Source: Limnoperna fortunei
Taxonomy: Eukaryota > Mollusca > Bivalvia > Mytilida > Modiolidae
Direction of reading: 5' to 3'
Assembly (NCBI GenBank): GCA_944474755.1
Contig: OX104115.1
Span: forward strand, 49,779,648 to 49,843,647
Length of the DNA: 64,000 bases
Both the position numbers and the translations under genes were made by a program. Under the pieces are notes generated by a model. It saw only the letters and a program-made list of their open reading frames with translations. It did not search any database and was not told the origin of the DNA. Shown piece by piece: positions 1 to 12,477 of this stretch; the first letter of the stretch is position 1, and each line of letters starts with the position of its first letter.

Positions 1-333
1 CTGAGATAAATCCATCCAAAGTTTGTGAAAGACTTTGTTTCATAATAAAAGTTTAAAAAGAGCCCAGACCCCCCAAAGTAAGGAATATAAGAAAGCTTTC
101 TTTCAGTAAAATAAGTAACATTTCAAATTTTTAATAGTACATGTAACTTTTCTTAGAATAAAAAAGGGTCAATATAAATGTGTTGCTTTTTTAAATTTTA
201 ATACTATAAAGGAATGGCTAATGAAAGTAAGTAATTAAATTTAAATTTAATGATGCTGATTAACATCTTCAATTGATAAGTAGAAGTAAATTATGAAACA
301 AATACTTTTTAATTATTGAAAATATGGTAATAC
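1..333 (-). other. Probable intron or 3' part of the protocadherin gene
   Basis: AT-rich, with no further recognisable tail exon on the minus strand and no convincing polyadenylation signal. Probably the intron after exon 3. Confidence 0.4.
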
Positions 334-475
334 CAGTGTCACTGAGAGGATGTCCCTTGTTACTATTTATATCTTCTTCACTCCCTCCACGTCCACTGTC
401 ACTGGTTGCAGATTCTGCAGATGTTTCACTGTGTGCATCATCATGTCTATATTGCTTTAGTTCCATTTCTCTGGC
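334..475 (-). CDS. Protocadherin cytoplasmic-tail exon 3 (acidic DSG-motif exon)
   Basis: Acceptor CTCAATTTCCAG|GCCAGAG on the minus strand, phase 0. It encodes AREMELKQYRHDDAHSETSA followed by ESATSDSGRGGSEEDINSNK, residues ~966-1012. The acidic, serine-rich SDSGRGGSEED patch looks like a phosphorylated signalling motif of cadherin tails. The most likely donor is CACTG|GTATTA at 334, which leaves phase 1. An alternative, AATA|GTAACA, lies slightly upstream. Without a donor the frame runs AT-rich for 20 more codons to a stop ending at 269, which looks like intron. More tail exons should lie left of the window. Confidence 0.75.
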
Positions 476-885
476 CTGGAAATTGAGGAGAAAACTTAAG
501 AAATTTTGTTAATAACGTTGAAGAAAATATGTATTAACCATGATATATATAAATCATTGATTAACTAGACTTGCTACAAGTCCAATAGAATTTCTAGGTT
601 TGCTTTTAGTGTTACCATTTACTGTAAAAGATATGCCAACTATCAGTGTTGACTGCTTTGTATACATTTCATAGTAAAAATTAACTTACTTCATAGAAAA
701 AAAAATCAAATAAATCAAATGGCTATCCTGCATTACTTAAGAAGAACCGATTTGGAACTTTGGCTGTTTTTGGTAAAAGGTTGTAAAAAGAAAATATTTA
801 AGACCTGCTATGGACTTCTCAACAAATAGCTTCAATATACAGTAAAAACTTTGGAACTATGTTTGACTTTTTACTGCACTATTAC
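476..885 (-). other. Protocadherin intron between tail exons 2 and 3
   Basis: 410 nt bounded by GTAATA...TTTCCAG on the minus strand. Nothing else seen inside. Confidence 0.7.
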
Positions 886-1050
886 CTCTTGCTCTTTCAG
901 TTGTCTGTACCAGTAGCCAGGACTTTGAGGTCCACTGTTAGATGGATAGGCCAAACAATCTATTTGATACTGTTTATCATCAAAAGAACTTTTGCCTTTT
1001 TCTGAATTCAGTGTATTGTTTGTTATTAGTGAACTACAGGCCTGAGAATT
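886..1050 (-). CDS. Protocadherin cytoplasmic-tail exon 2
   Basis: A 165-nt (55-codon) exon in phase 0 at both ends, too short to stand out as an ORF. On the minus strand the acceptor is ATCTTTTTAG|AATTCTCAG and the donor is CAAGAG|GTAATA. It reads NSQACSSLITNN... and ends GPQSPGYWYRQLKEQE. Phase 0 matches the donor of the main exon (3468) and the next tail exon (475), so the three join without a frame break and add residues ~911-965. The glutamate/arginine-rich end continues smoothly into AREMELKQYR of exon 3, which supports both calls. An extra exon in the 2.4-kb intron before it cannot be excluded. Confidence 0.8.
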
Positions 1051-1431
1051 CTAAAAAGATGCAAACATGAAAATTAGCAACATGAACTTTTCCCTAAAGT
1101 TAATTTTTCAATTAAGTATAGTGCTACCTGGTTATATTGCCACTTAAGGACCGATCAACAAATCTGGTCAGTTAGTTTTCTATGGCACTAATGCTTGAAT
1201 TTTTTATACAGCCACATGTCAACACTGGGGTTTGAGTTAAGTCAGATTTGCAGCGAGGTTGGCAGTATCCTGTCAAAGGTGAAAGTGTTTCACAAGTACC
1301 CCAGCTTTCTATCCCAATAAAAGTTCCATGACAACAGCCTGAAAATTGCTGAAAGTGATGTACAATAACATTCATTTCAAACAAAACACTTTAAAACTAG
1401 ATCTTACAATGGTGCCAAAACTCAACTCAAT

Positions 1432-1465
1432 CATATATATATATATTTATTTATTTATTTATTTA
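1432..1465. repeat. (AT)n then (ATTT)n microsatellite
   Basis: Seven AT steps followed by about five TTTA units, inside the protocadherin intron. Confidence 0.85.
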
Positions 1466-2852
1466 GTTTCCTCACACTTCAAATCAACATGTCAATCTTT
1501 AGCACAAAATGACAGCAAATGCTTTGAGAATTTGTTTTGTGGTTGTCTGAACTCGACTTGTTCATGACAAAGATTACTCATTAAACATTAATTTATCAAT
1601 ATCATTTGAGGTCACTAATCCTATTAGTCTACCTTCAAAATATATTTCCATTTTTAAAGTTTTCTCATCCATGATATATTGTAAAATATACAATGTGTAT
1701 TTTGTATTAAAATTACTTACTCAAAACAAACATAATTATAGATATACAGAAAATAAAAAATAAAATAATTTAACCAATTAAATGATCTTTAAATTATACT
1801 TCAAAAAATTTGTTCTTATAGAGGACTGCCATTTTTTAACTACAGGCTGACACAATGGCCTTCGACAGTATTCAATTAATCCAAATACATAACTATCTTG
1901 TAAATTAAAAAAAAATTGTATATAAATACTTGACCACAGCCATCTTCATTTAAAAATATATACAAAAAATTAAAAACATGTGTGAAGGTGTTTAGGTCAA
2001 TTTCATTTATTGTTCAAGATAACAGATTTAGTGTAACTATTTTTGAAAAAAAGAATGCATTGTTAAAAATTATATTTCTAAAAAAAAATAGAAAAATAGA
2101 TGGCTAAAATCAGTTTATAATTAAACCTCAAAAATGGATACCAAAAATCTTAATTTTAAATTACTTTTGAATAGGTTCTAAAATATGACTTATAAATCAA
2201 ATGTTTACATATCAGATAATATTAACTTTAAGATCCTAGGATGTTTGTCAAACATGGTTTAAGAATTCTTACAAATATCTGATAAAATTAAGGATTTCTT
2301 CATTCAATATTAAGTACAGTATGTGTACATGCTACATGAACTGTTTGCCATATTAAATCACCCATGCTTTAATTATAATTTCTGTAATAGTCAAATTCAA
2401 TATACATATACTTTGTAGGATGAAAGTAGAAAATTATTAATTATATAATTTATGTATTGAACTTGCTGAGTAAATCAATATTATTGTTTATAGAATTCTC
2501 AATAATAAATATAAGTCTAATCAATGAATAATTGATGAATATATAGATTAATCAGAGTTGTAAGAAGGTGTCTATCAATACTTATATATTATTCATTGGA
2601 CCATATGTTAAAAATAACATATTCACACCACTCAACAATAGTTTATTCATGTATTGTGATTATGTCAGAATTCAATCTTATTTTGTGAGACATCCATGAT
2701 GATGTTACAAAGTTATTATGTAAAATGTATAAGGAAAGAAACATTAACATGAATACTTTTTCTGTTGACTCTATATACCATGTATCTATCAGATTACTTC
2801 TCATAGATGTCTACATGTAATTATTATTTCTCATCAATGTTGTCACAGAGTG

Positions 2853-2952
2853 TAGAATCGGTACATATATATATATCTATAGTTCAGTTTGACATGGCAC
2901 CAGTAGAATCAGTACATATATATACATCTATAGTTCAGTTTGACAAGGCACC
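2853..2952. repeat. 50-bp tandem duplication
   Basis: Two adjacent copies of a unit containing GAATCRGTACATATATA and CTATAGTTCAGTTTGACA, offset by 50 bp, with few differences. Intronic. Confidence 0.8.
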
Positions 2953-3467
2953 ATCTTTCTATGACACATGTAGAAAACTTTAATTTTAATTTCACTTTAG
3001 GACCTGGCTTTTATAAAATTATGAAAGTTTTAAAAACCCATATCTACATACAAATAAACATTGGTAATTTGTCTACCGGTTGTAAAATAAACATGATATT
3101 AGTTGATAGCATTTCACTTCATAATTTTCTTGATAAGCACAAAATCTTGATATAAGTTTTTATTTCAATTTTGCCTAAGAGGTTAAAATTACAGAACATG
3201 ACGGTTTAAAGTATGCTTCAAGTACACATGCTTTTTCCAGGAAAAAATGTTAGTTAAACTTGCCATAAGAACAATTAAACTTTTTTTACACGAGAAAAGA
3301 CAGTTTACAATCAACACAGGAATGATGCTATAGACGTGTTCGAGAGTGAAATTCTACCCCCAATAGCAAAAACAAATTTAAAGGACTTGTAGCAAGCCTT
3401 TTGCACTTAAATCAATAAAATTTTAGTCTTAAACTAGAAAATAACAATAACATAAAAATAAACTTAC

Positions 3468-6197
3468 ATCTTGAATTCTTCCATCTAATGTTATAAATCC
3501 AGAAGGATGCTTGGATGTAAAGGACGTTATATTGGTGAAGGTCGAATCTGATTCTTCACTCAATGAAAAACTCACTTCTTTTTTATTCTTCTTTTTCAGT
3601 GGTGCATCGGAGAATTGTGACGACTCATTTGAAATTGTTTCATTATGATTGGAATTAAATATTGTTTGTTCATGTTTATCTGGACTCTTATTTTTTTGGC
3701 AACGGTGACCTAAATCAAAGTGCCGAATGAAACAGATTGTTACTATGATGGCGGCTGATAAAACGATGGTCACCACTACAATGACTGCTACTATTACAAC
3801 ATTGGTACCAGACTCTTCCTGCTTATCTTTCACTGTAAGACTAGTTTCATTTGTTAAGGTGACTATAACATTGAGCCTTCCATATGATACATGTTGATTA
3901 TAGCCATTATCTTTGACAGAAATCAAAATTCGATAAGTGTCTGAATCATATAAATGCATAGTTTTGGCCACTGTAAAAATTCCTGTGTTGGAATCCAATT
4001 TAAACAGATTATTATTGTTTGGAGAAATGCTTTCAATGTAGTATAACAATTGAGAATTTTGGCCAATGTCACTATCTGTAGCATTCACTTCCAAGATAAT
4101 GGTGCCTGGAACAGCAGTATAAGGAACATAAAATGTATCATTGAAATCATTTGGCATATGTATAATAGGTGCATTGTCATTGTCATCATACACGTCAACA
4201 GTTACCAGTGCCGTGGAGGACAAAGATGGGGTCCCTTTATCAGTTACTCTCACTGTAAAATTATATTGCGATGTCACTTCGCGATCTAACTTTCCTGATT
4301 TTAGAACTCCTGTTTGCATATCAAGGAAAAACAACATAGGCTCTGGTGGTTCAAATGAAAAAGTAAACTGTCCATTTGACCCAGCATCTAGATCATATGC
4401 TGTCAGTGTCCCAACTACCGGTTTGTTTTCTTGGTCTTCCAAGGCATTAAATACAAAGCGAGTCTGTGTAAAAGTCGGTGGATTGTCATTCACATCTTCC
4501 AATGTTAACACAACCAAAGTGGATGAAACACGCCTTGGCAATCCATTGTCTGTAGCATTGACATGAAATCTCACTTCTGATTCAGATTCACGGTCAAATA
4601 CAGCATTTGTCTTTACGATTCCAGTTTCCGAATTGATGGTGAATCTATCGCCAGCATCTGTGTGTAAAAAATATGAGACTTTACCGTTGTCACCGCTGTC
4701 CTTATCTGTGGCAGATATCTGAACTATTTCCTGAAATGTTGATAAATTCTCTGGAATAGTTGCTCGATACATGTTTTGAACAAACACCGGTGAATTGTCA
4801 TTCTCATCTTTCACATAAATGGTAAATGAAGTAGAGTTTTGTTGTTGAGGTATACCTTGGTCTTGGCATGTCACTGTAATATTATGAGATTTTTTAGTCT
4901 CATAATCCAGTTGTTTGTTTATTACAATTTTGTACATGTTAGTGTAAAGTTCCTCTAGGTTAAAATTATCCCCTAGAATCTGACAAAGAACTCTACCATT
5001 AGATCCCTGATCAATATCGGATACAGATACGGTGGCAACATATCGCCCTACCTCTGCCAGTTCTGATATCAAAGTGCCTCCTGGTGGAAAGTTTATATTG
5101 ATTTGAGGAGCATTGTCGTTAACATCAACCACATCAACAGTTACCATTGCTGATGAAGACAATGGAATCCTTCCATGATCCACAACTTCTACTAGAAATT
5201 TATATTGTGTTTCTACCTCATAGTCTAATCCAGATATAATAAAGATTTGCCCAGAATTCTCATTGATGGCAAACACATCAGTTACTTTCGAAAGAACTCT
5301 GGAATTGAAACGAAATGAGAACTGTCCATTTTCAAGAATATCTGCATCTGTAGCCGAAAGAGAAAGAATAGTTGTTTTCACAGCCTGATTTTCTGGAACA
5401 CTTACTTGATATGTTGGCTGTGAAAAAAGTGGACGGTTGTCATTGAAATCAGTGACTGTAATATTTACTGTTAATGTACCTGTTTTCTGTGGAAAACCAC
5501 CATCTCTGGCATAAATTTTCAGCTGATAAAAATCCCTTGTTTCACGATCTAATTTATAATTCACAACAAGTCCTAAATCTGAAGAACCATCAAGGTTCTT
5601 GGTTAAGTCTAATCCAAACATTTCATTCGCAGGGACAAGTTCATATGATTGAACAGAATTGTTAAATCCAGTGTCTTTATCATCAGCAGCACTTGTGTAT
5701 AAAACATATCCGACAGAAACAGACTCCTCTACAGACAGGGATATTTCTGAACTTGGAAACACTGGTGCATTATCATTTATATCTTCCAAAGAAACATTAA
5801 TCTTAATAATTTTGAAAAGATCCAGAATTGCATTTTTGGGGTCCTGTTTATAGACGGCCACATTAAAATTCAGCAAACATATTTTTTCATATGGACATAA
5901 AACTTCGCGATCTAAAACATCTTTGGTGTACAAAGAACTGCTGGTTTCATTTATCGTAAAAAGAAGAGCATTTTTATTGCCCTGTGTTAAAATTTGAAAT
6001 CGCATGCGGCTGAATTCTTCCTGAGTCACATTGCCATACAGTAGGCTATCCCTTGCCACATTTCCAACAAAAGATTTGCTCATCTGTTCCTCTCGAATAC
6101 TGTAACTGAGTGTGGTCGATTCTTGTCCTACGGTGAAACTGTGATATACATCCAATGCAAGTAACAGGAACAATTGACGAACTGATGAGCTTGTCAT
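3468..6197 (-). CDS. Protocadherin, main coding exon (signal peptide, seven EC repeats, TM, proximal tail)
   Basis: Encodes 910 residues of a single-pass calcium-dependent adhesion receptor. Residues 1-24 form a signal peptide (MTSSSVRQLFLLLALDVYHS). Six calcium-linker motifs end EC1-EC6: EDINDNAPVF (~139), TDFNDNRPLF (~249), VDVNDNAPQI (~358), KDENDNSPVF (~463), EDVNDNPPTF (~568) and YDDNDNAPII (~670). EC7 ends near 785 without a DxNDN motif, as is usual for the membrane-proximal repeat. LDRE/DxD motifs recur inside the repeats, and many NxT/S sites suggest N-glycosylation. A hydrophobic helix lies at ~799-823, followed by a basic, serine-rich tail. The start is the ATG at 6197 (context ATCACCATGA); the in-frame triplet at 6215 is TTG, so upstream extension is not needed. 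The exon ends in phase 0 at GAT|GTAAGT, and reading past 3468 is intron. One giant ectodomain exon and seven ECs resemble delta-type protocadherins. Paralogue identity cannot be set from sequence alone. Confidence 0.96.
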
Positions 6198-6330
6198 GGT
6201 GATGAATTTACACAAAATGTATGATGTTGTAGAAACGAAAATGATACAAATAGATAACTATTATACAATATCCAACAAAGACCACTCTACATTTTTCATT
6301 TATTCCATTTGTAGGGCTCTGCAACCAATC
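6198..6330 (-). other. Protocadherin 5' UTR part of main exon, with splice acceptor
   Basis: On the minus strand a pyrimidine-rich tract ending in GTGTTATTTCAG lies just above 6330, a good 3' splice site. The exon would carry about 133 nt of 5' UTR before the ATG at 6197. This implies at least one non-coding upstream exon. The acceptor is seen in sequence; its use is inferred. Confidence 0.6.
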
Positions 6331-6443
6331 CTGAAATAACACAAAAGAGAAAGAAATTAATCTACAATGTCCACAGTTTATACAAAACATTACTCAAACT
6401 ACACATAAATCAGACCAAGGTCAAAGAAAATCAAAATATTTAC

Positions 6444-6600
6444 CTAAAGTATCAAATGTTTTTCTATGAAGTCAAGTTTGTTTGTACAGAGTCAGTTAAG
6501 CAAGTAGTCAGAAATCAATAGCATGCATTCTACATGTAGGAGTGAAATATACATCTATTTTACAGCATGTATTGTTCAGCATTGACCAATCAGAACACTT
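6444..6600 (-). promoter_or_regulatory. Possible promoter and first non-coding exon of the protocadherin
   Basis: Reading the minus strand there is an inverted CCAAT box (ATTGGTCAAT, from 6590), then a TATA-like GTATATTT (6551-6544), then a donor-like TTTAG|GTAAAT with the exon end at 6444. The intron to the acceptor at 6331 would be 113 nt. The order and spacing fit a small first exon, but each element is weak and could be chance in AT-rich DNA. Confidence 0.22.
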
Positions 6601-9600
6601 TTTTATTGACCACTAGCCAACCAAACTGAACAGTGAGTTTGAATGCTAATTACTGAGTAATTGACAAGTCCTTCATGTCTGTTTCACCTGTGGGCAAACA
6701 ATGTTCAAAATATTAATATTAATCCCACTAATAAATCTTATTTAAATGAGCTATAACTTTGACACTTTTATACTGCAAAACTAACATATTTTATTTAAAA
6801 AATTAAAGACAAGTATTTCCCTCCCCCCCCCCTTAAAAAATTATTCTGGCACAAAATTTATCAAAAATGTAATATATTGTAAACATTAGTATATATATTA
6901 TAATTTAGATAAATAAAAAATAAAACTTTTAAAATTACAAAAGCACATTTTCAAAATGTTCTAACAATAAAATTTTTATATAATAGCAACAGAAAGAAAC
7001 AATCTTTAAGCTATGTAAAAAATGTAAAATTGGTCAAATTCTTCTCTAAAAGAAATCTTGTTTGTCTAAAATTGCATCTCCTGATAAAAACACTGGTATA
7101 AATGTTCGGCCAATAAACTTTCCTTGTTTAATGTTTTGTTTTTAAAACAATAATAATGAAAACATTATTGAAACAACACAAATTAAAAACAATTATATAC
7201 AGCATACATTTATCTATTAACAAATTTTCTGATACAGACAACTGGGACAAATTAACTATTGTTTTAATGTATTGTATATTTTTCTTTTAAGTATTAAAAT
7301 AGCTGATTAAAACATAGAAGTAAAAATAACAATAATAAAAGTTGGTATACAGATAATATTCAGGTGTCTTAGATAAACAATCACTAACACATAATGTAAA
7401 GAAAAGAAATTTACATTAATTTGCAGGTAAGAAATTATCTCCCCTCACATTCAATGGAGGCAATGATGTAACAATTTTACATCAGTTCTGTTTTTACTTG
7501 TATATGTATAGTTAAGCTGAGGCGTAACACATTAAACAGTTTATTATTATTATTATTATTATTATTACTAATCTCATGGTATTCAATAACAAATTCTAAT
7601 ATGGATTATCTTTTAATTTTTTCAGAGTAGTTCACATTTATTTGCCATTGAACACTTCAAAATTTTGACAAACTTTTCAACTTAAGCACCTGTTCTTTTT
7701 TTTTTAATAACTGATAAATGTCATACTTATCAGATATATTATAATAATGCAGTTAATTAGATATCAATTATTACTGGTGGGATAAAAATGAGCTGTGGTG
7801 TCCTAATGGGAGACAATAATACATCTCAGCAAGTGGTGTGGGGATTGGAACCAGTTAGCCCTACATTGTCAGAACAGTTGACCTTTAGACTAACTAAGGT
7901 GTCATAACTTTTTAATAATAATGTTTTAATTAAGTACTTAAGGATATATCAGGAGTTGTTTCTGGCAGTTTGATAGGGTTTTTCTGTCTTAGGTTTATCA
8001 GAAAAATGATATGAATATTTTGTAAAGCATGAAATAAAAACACTCATACCACAATCAGTTACATTAATGATAAAAAACAACAAAATAACAAAGAATAAAT
8101 AACAACAAACCTTACATTAATAATATGTTTGCAATTGTTTTTGAAAAGAATAAATGTACTTTTTTCCCCAATTGATTTTCTTTTAAATTAAGACTAGTCT
8201 TCATACCTGAGAAATCCTTTTAATGCATTGGTTCGGCTATTTATGTGGTCCATTATACATAAAATTCAAAATAAAAGTTGTCAAAATCTTTAAGGAAAAC
8301 AAACTCCTTAAAATCACTTAGTTCATATCTAAACTTTATGATAATTAAGAAATGATTAAAGTAAGCCAGGGATTAATGAAAGGCCAACCTCAAAGCCATA
8401 TTTTGTTCCTGCGACATTTAACACGGATATTATATAAATCTTATCATGTCAGAAAGCAAACAACGGAAGAAACAAATGAGAGCTATTGGTATGACCAAAA
8501 ACCAAGAAAATTTATAAATTGCTTGGAACGATGAGAATGTAGCCATATTGTTTGAAAAATTTTACAAAAGTTTAATAAACTTTGACAAACATTGTGTTAA
8601 TATCTATGACTGTAGATATAAGAAATATTAATGAATGGTCCAATATATAGTTCCCTGTCTAGCTTAATGGTATGTCAATAGGATACTACTGATAATCATT
8701 TCAAATGAGCCATCACCTGGTGGAAAGGACTTGTATACTATTATCAAGGAAAAGTAATGCAGACCTTCAAAACTATATATATAATTTTATTTTTAATGCA
8801 AGAAAACTAAAAAAAACATCTATAAACATCTTGATTAGGAAAAATGTGTATACCAAGGATGTTAATTAAAAGGTACTAATAAACTTGTCACAATATATAT
8901 TCCTGTCCTATAGTCTTATAAGGAATATTTGTAAAATATATATTTTTAAAAGTTTTTAATACATGTACAGGGACAAAAATTAAATAAACATGAGGTAAAA
9001 CTACAATACTATTTTTTAACTAGCCTGACAAAAACCAGTTTGATATCAGATAATTATTTAAATGTCATGATGAGACAAGATAACTTACCAACAATTAACC
9101 TGTTGTTAGTACTGATGGTGAGGAAAGATTACAACAACAATATGTAAACCAACCTTGTTAAATATCAAATCATCATTTTCTGTTTGTCCACAGTTTTTTA
9201 AATAATTTATTTGAATTATATTTAATTCAGTTTAATTTGGTTTCATTATTATTTCTTTGATACTTCTAGTAAAATGACCTTGTTGACAGTTAATTTTCTT
9301 TTTTCCTAAAACTTTTTATTAAATAAATGAAACAATTTCTGACTTTTAATTGTAATAATTGCAAGTAACACACTAATAATAATAGGATTAATATACTGGA
9401 ATGCTGTAATTATTTATTATACAAAGTTGGAAAAGACCTTTTTCCTGTTGAAACAACAACTATATAATTTGTATAATCTTTGTGAAATCTGTATAATAAT
9501 CACACCTGATGCATGCCTAATAAACATTTTAAGCTATTATTTCTGTATTTTTTTATATTGCTATTTGATTAAAAGAAATAATTTCATTATACAAACAACA

Positions 9601-9700
9601 TTTATTTGAATAAAATGGATAGAAATTATTCATTATAAGGAAACGTGTGTTCAAGTGAACAATATTAAAAGAAAATACTTCAATTAAAAGTATTTTTTTG
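6601..9700. other. Intergenic AT-rich DNA, no gene seen
   Basis: Apart from the ATT microsatellite and a possible tRNA-like relic near 7842-7852 (B-box-like GGTTCCAATCC on the minus strand), nothing was recognised. The 60-codon frame at 8352-8534 has no coding signature or splice context. Confidence 0.5.
7541..7568. repeat. (ATT)n microsatellite
   Basis: About nine TTA/ATT units in a row. Confidence 0.9.
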
Positions 9701-9720
9701 CCAGAAGCCTGGGTGAAACT

Positions 9721-9829
9721 TGCATGCCCAGTGCTGTGAGACGCACATCTAGCCGACCTGGCCACCGAGGCACCTACATGCCCAGTGCTGTGAGACACAC
9801 ATCTAGCCCGACCTGGCCATCGAGGCACC
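9721..9829 (-). repeat. Two tandem tRNA-like (SINE head-like) units
   Basis: Two adjacent 54- and 55-bp copies. On the minus strand each begins GGTGCCTCGRTGGCCAGGTC, close to the 5' head of the SINE at 30549 (GGCCTCGGTGGCCGAGTGG). GC-rich compared with the flanks. The body and tail of the SINE are absent. Confidence 0.6.
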
Positions 9830-12416
9830 TTTTTCAAAAATGACTGTTTACCACTCAGTATGTCAGTAATGATTACAGATGTGTTTCTAATTTTTACAAC
9901 ACATGTGGAAAAAATGGATCTTTAATGCTTTTAACCCATCCAAAAAATCAGGTTTATATTTATTTTCTATCATTGTAATATTCATAAATAGTAAAACCCA
10001 AACCTCATACAGGACTTGATCGTCAATTTATCAAAGTCTCCAAGTTTAAAGTAAATAAATAAACTTGTTAATATCAACAATTCATTTGGAAATCAAGTAA
10101 GGAAAAATGAAATTAGCCGAAAGAAGTTAGAAGTTAAATCAGCTTAATAATTTTTATCTCAAATTTATTTCACTACCAAATTCATTCAAATGGATGAATA
10201 CAGCTTTGAAAAAAATTGGATTAAGCAACATAGAATATCCTTTAAGGATGACTGCACAAAATTTGTACCTGTACTTCTAAATATGTAAAATCTAGCTGGT
10301 ATATATTTGTGTTTTCAATGAAATTATTTGTTCTTTTTTTTTATTACACACAAACAAACAAATAAGAATATTTCAAACCATGAATAGTAAAATTTATATA
10401 AATATATAAATTAATTTAAAAGGTTAAAACTTTTACTGCTGAAATTAGTTTGAATAGTACTATAAACTAGATTTTACATATTAACAATGATATAAATGAT
10501 ATTTGTAACTTTTATCGCTTGATGCACCTGTGAGATACACATAAGACGATTATCAATGTAAATTTTCTAAAATATTGCTGTAATTCTTAAATTTATTTTT
10601 ATCTGGTTTTTTAAAATCTATAAAAAAGACAAGAAATGAGTTTAATCTGATAATAAATTTGCCATAAAAAGGTGTGACAGTGACAACTATTGCTAGGAGC
10701 ATACCAGCTACTCATATATGACAATGGATAAAAACTGGTTAGGAGAGTAAATGGCTCAACTGTCTACAGAAAAATTTGTTATAATATGTTGGAGGAAATA
10801 TTAAATCATATTATGGCAGATTTAATTCAATTCTTTTCAATTTTTTAATTGATTTATTCACAATTTTCTACCAATGTATAGTATAAGCCTTATACCCTAT
10901 CAACTTATGAGCACAATAAAATGGAGAATGTCAACATTACTATAATTAAAAATAACTGCACAGAAAATTTTAATTAAAATTTGTTATTGACAATTTTCAA
11001 AATAATATATTAATACAAGAAGTGTCCACTGAACCAGAATTGTATTAGAGGGCTACTGATTTGATAAATAATGCAATTTTGAAATATGTTGGATCATCTC
11101 CATAAGTGTTACAAAGATACTTTAATTTTTGTTAATTTCTAAACAATTTCACTGTGGCTTAAACTTTAAAAGAGGTAATTTTTTTACCTATCATTACATT
11201 GTCCCCTTTGATCTTATTTTTTCACAAGGACACATGTAACTGGCCAATTATTGTAAAAACAAATATCTACAAACTTGTTAAAATTAAATGATTAAATTAC
11301 TAGCAACAAAAACAACACATATTATGTTGACAATGAAAAGTTGACAAAATGCCTATTCCAAATGAAACATACAATAAATAGTATGGGGTGGCAATTTTTA
11401 TAACAATTTACCAAATTAAATTATGTAAATCACAAAGCATATAGATATTTTTTTCTCACCATTAAACTTAGTTGAGTGTTTTGAATGCAAACTTCAAAGA
11501 GCTGTATATATTTGATTTTATGGGAAAGGTATGAAAAGTTATTATTAAAGGGTCAAAAATTTGTGAAAAATACATCCTTATTATTTGAATTATGAGGTTT
11601 GTATGGTTTATCATCTATCTGGATAAAAGATTAATCCTTGATTAATACCAAAGTATTTATGCTAAATGTATTATTATTTACATTGAAATGCTTACCATAT
11701 ATTTTTAGTTCATTTGTGTACAAACATTATGTCCATTTTTTACTGACCTTAAGTGTTTAAGTCAAATTAATGTAAAGACAGGATAAAATGCTGGAATTTA
11801 ATCAGTTTTACAGCTGAATCTTTTTACCTTCTAGTATGTGTTACATCATTCAGATATAACTTCTGATATTTTTTTCAGATATAACTATCATTTATCTCTA
11901 GTAACTCCCATTGCCAATTGTATATAAATAAGAATACTTGCAGAGCATTTGTTTGATGCCTTGGAAACCGATCCTAGTGTGCGTCTATTTTGTAATAATT
12001 CCCCCCTTTTTGTTCTGTGTATTTGATTGTGTTTGTGTTACTTGTTAATTCTCTGTCATGTGTCTTGTAGTGATGGTAGGAGTTAACCACCTAGTCAGAC
12101 ATAGGAGATTTCTAAAACAATTTATTCCTCAAAGCATGACAGCAAAAATATATTTTTACCATATAAGCAAAGTTTAATTTCAAGAAATGTTAATCTATAA
12201 ACAAGACAAAAAAGGTTTAAGTATTAACCACAATAATGACAAAATGAAATCTTATTTGTCAGGACATATTTCATTTTCATCCAGATTATTAAAATATACA
12301 AATTTTCTTATGGATATTAATTAAATTTTTTTATATAAACTACTTCTGTTGAAGCATAACAGTGAAAAACGTCATATTAAAAAATTCCATTTTACATGAA
12401 AAAAAAACTAACATAC
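9830..12416. other. Non-coding AT-rich stretch
   Basis: No gene, RNA or distinct repeat recognised. Confidence 0.5.
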
Positions 12417-12477
12417 CTTAATATTCATTGTTACAACATAAAATCTTAATAATTCTTCTCTTAAGCTCCATGTTTTC
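12417..12477 (-). CDS. Candidate short exon of an unidentified gene
   Basis: Minus strand, 61 nt between acceptor TTTTTGTGTTCAG|GAAAAC (after a T-rich tract) and donor TTAAG|GTATGT. One frame is open: one leading base, then 20 codons KTWSLREELLRFYVVTMNIK, ending in phase 0. The peptide looks like an amphipathic helix of HEAT/TOG type, but no family is recognised. The exon is short and AT-rich, so chance is a serious alternative. Confidence 0.3.

Larger units (their letters stand above)
1051..3467 (-). other. Protocadherin intron between main exon and tail exon 2
   Basis: 2417 nt bounded by GTAAGT...TTTTTAG on the minus strand. It holds an (AT)n/(ATTT)n tract (~1432-1465) and a 50-bp tandem duplication (2853-2952). 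No coding exon was recognised inside. Confidence 0.65.

Noticed and set aside
4141..4566. 141-codon plus-strand frame
   Set aside because: Antisense shadow of the protocadherin EC5-EC7 region.
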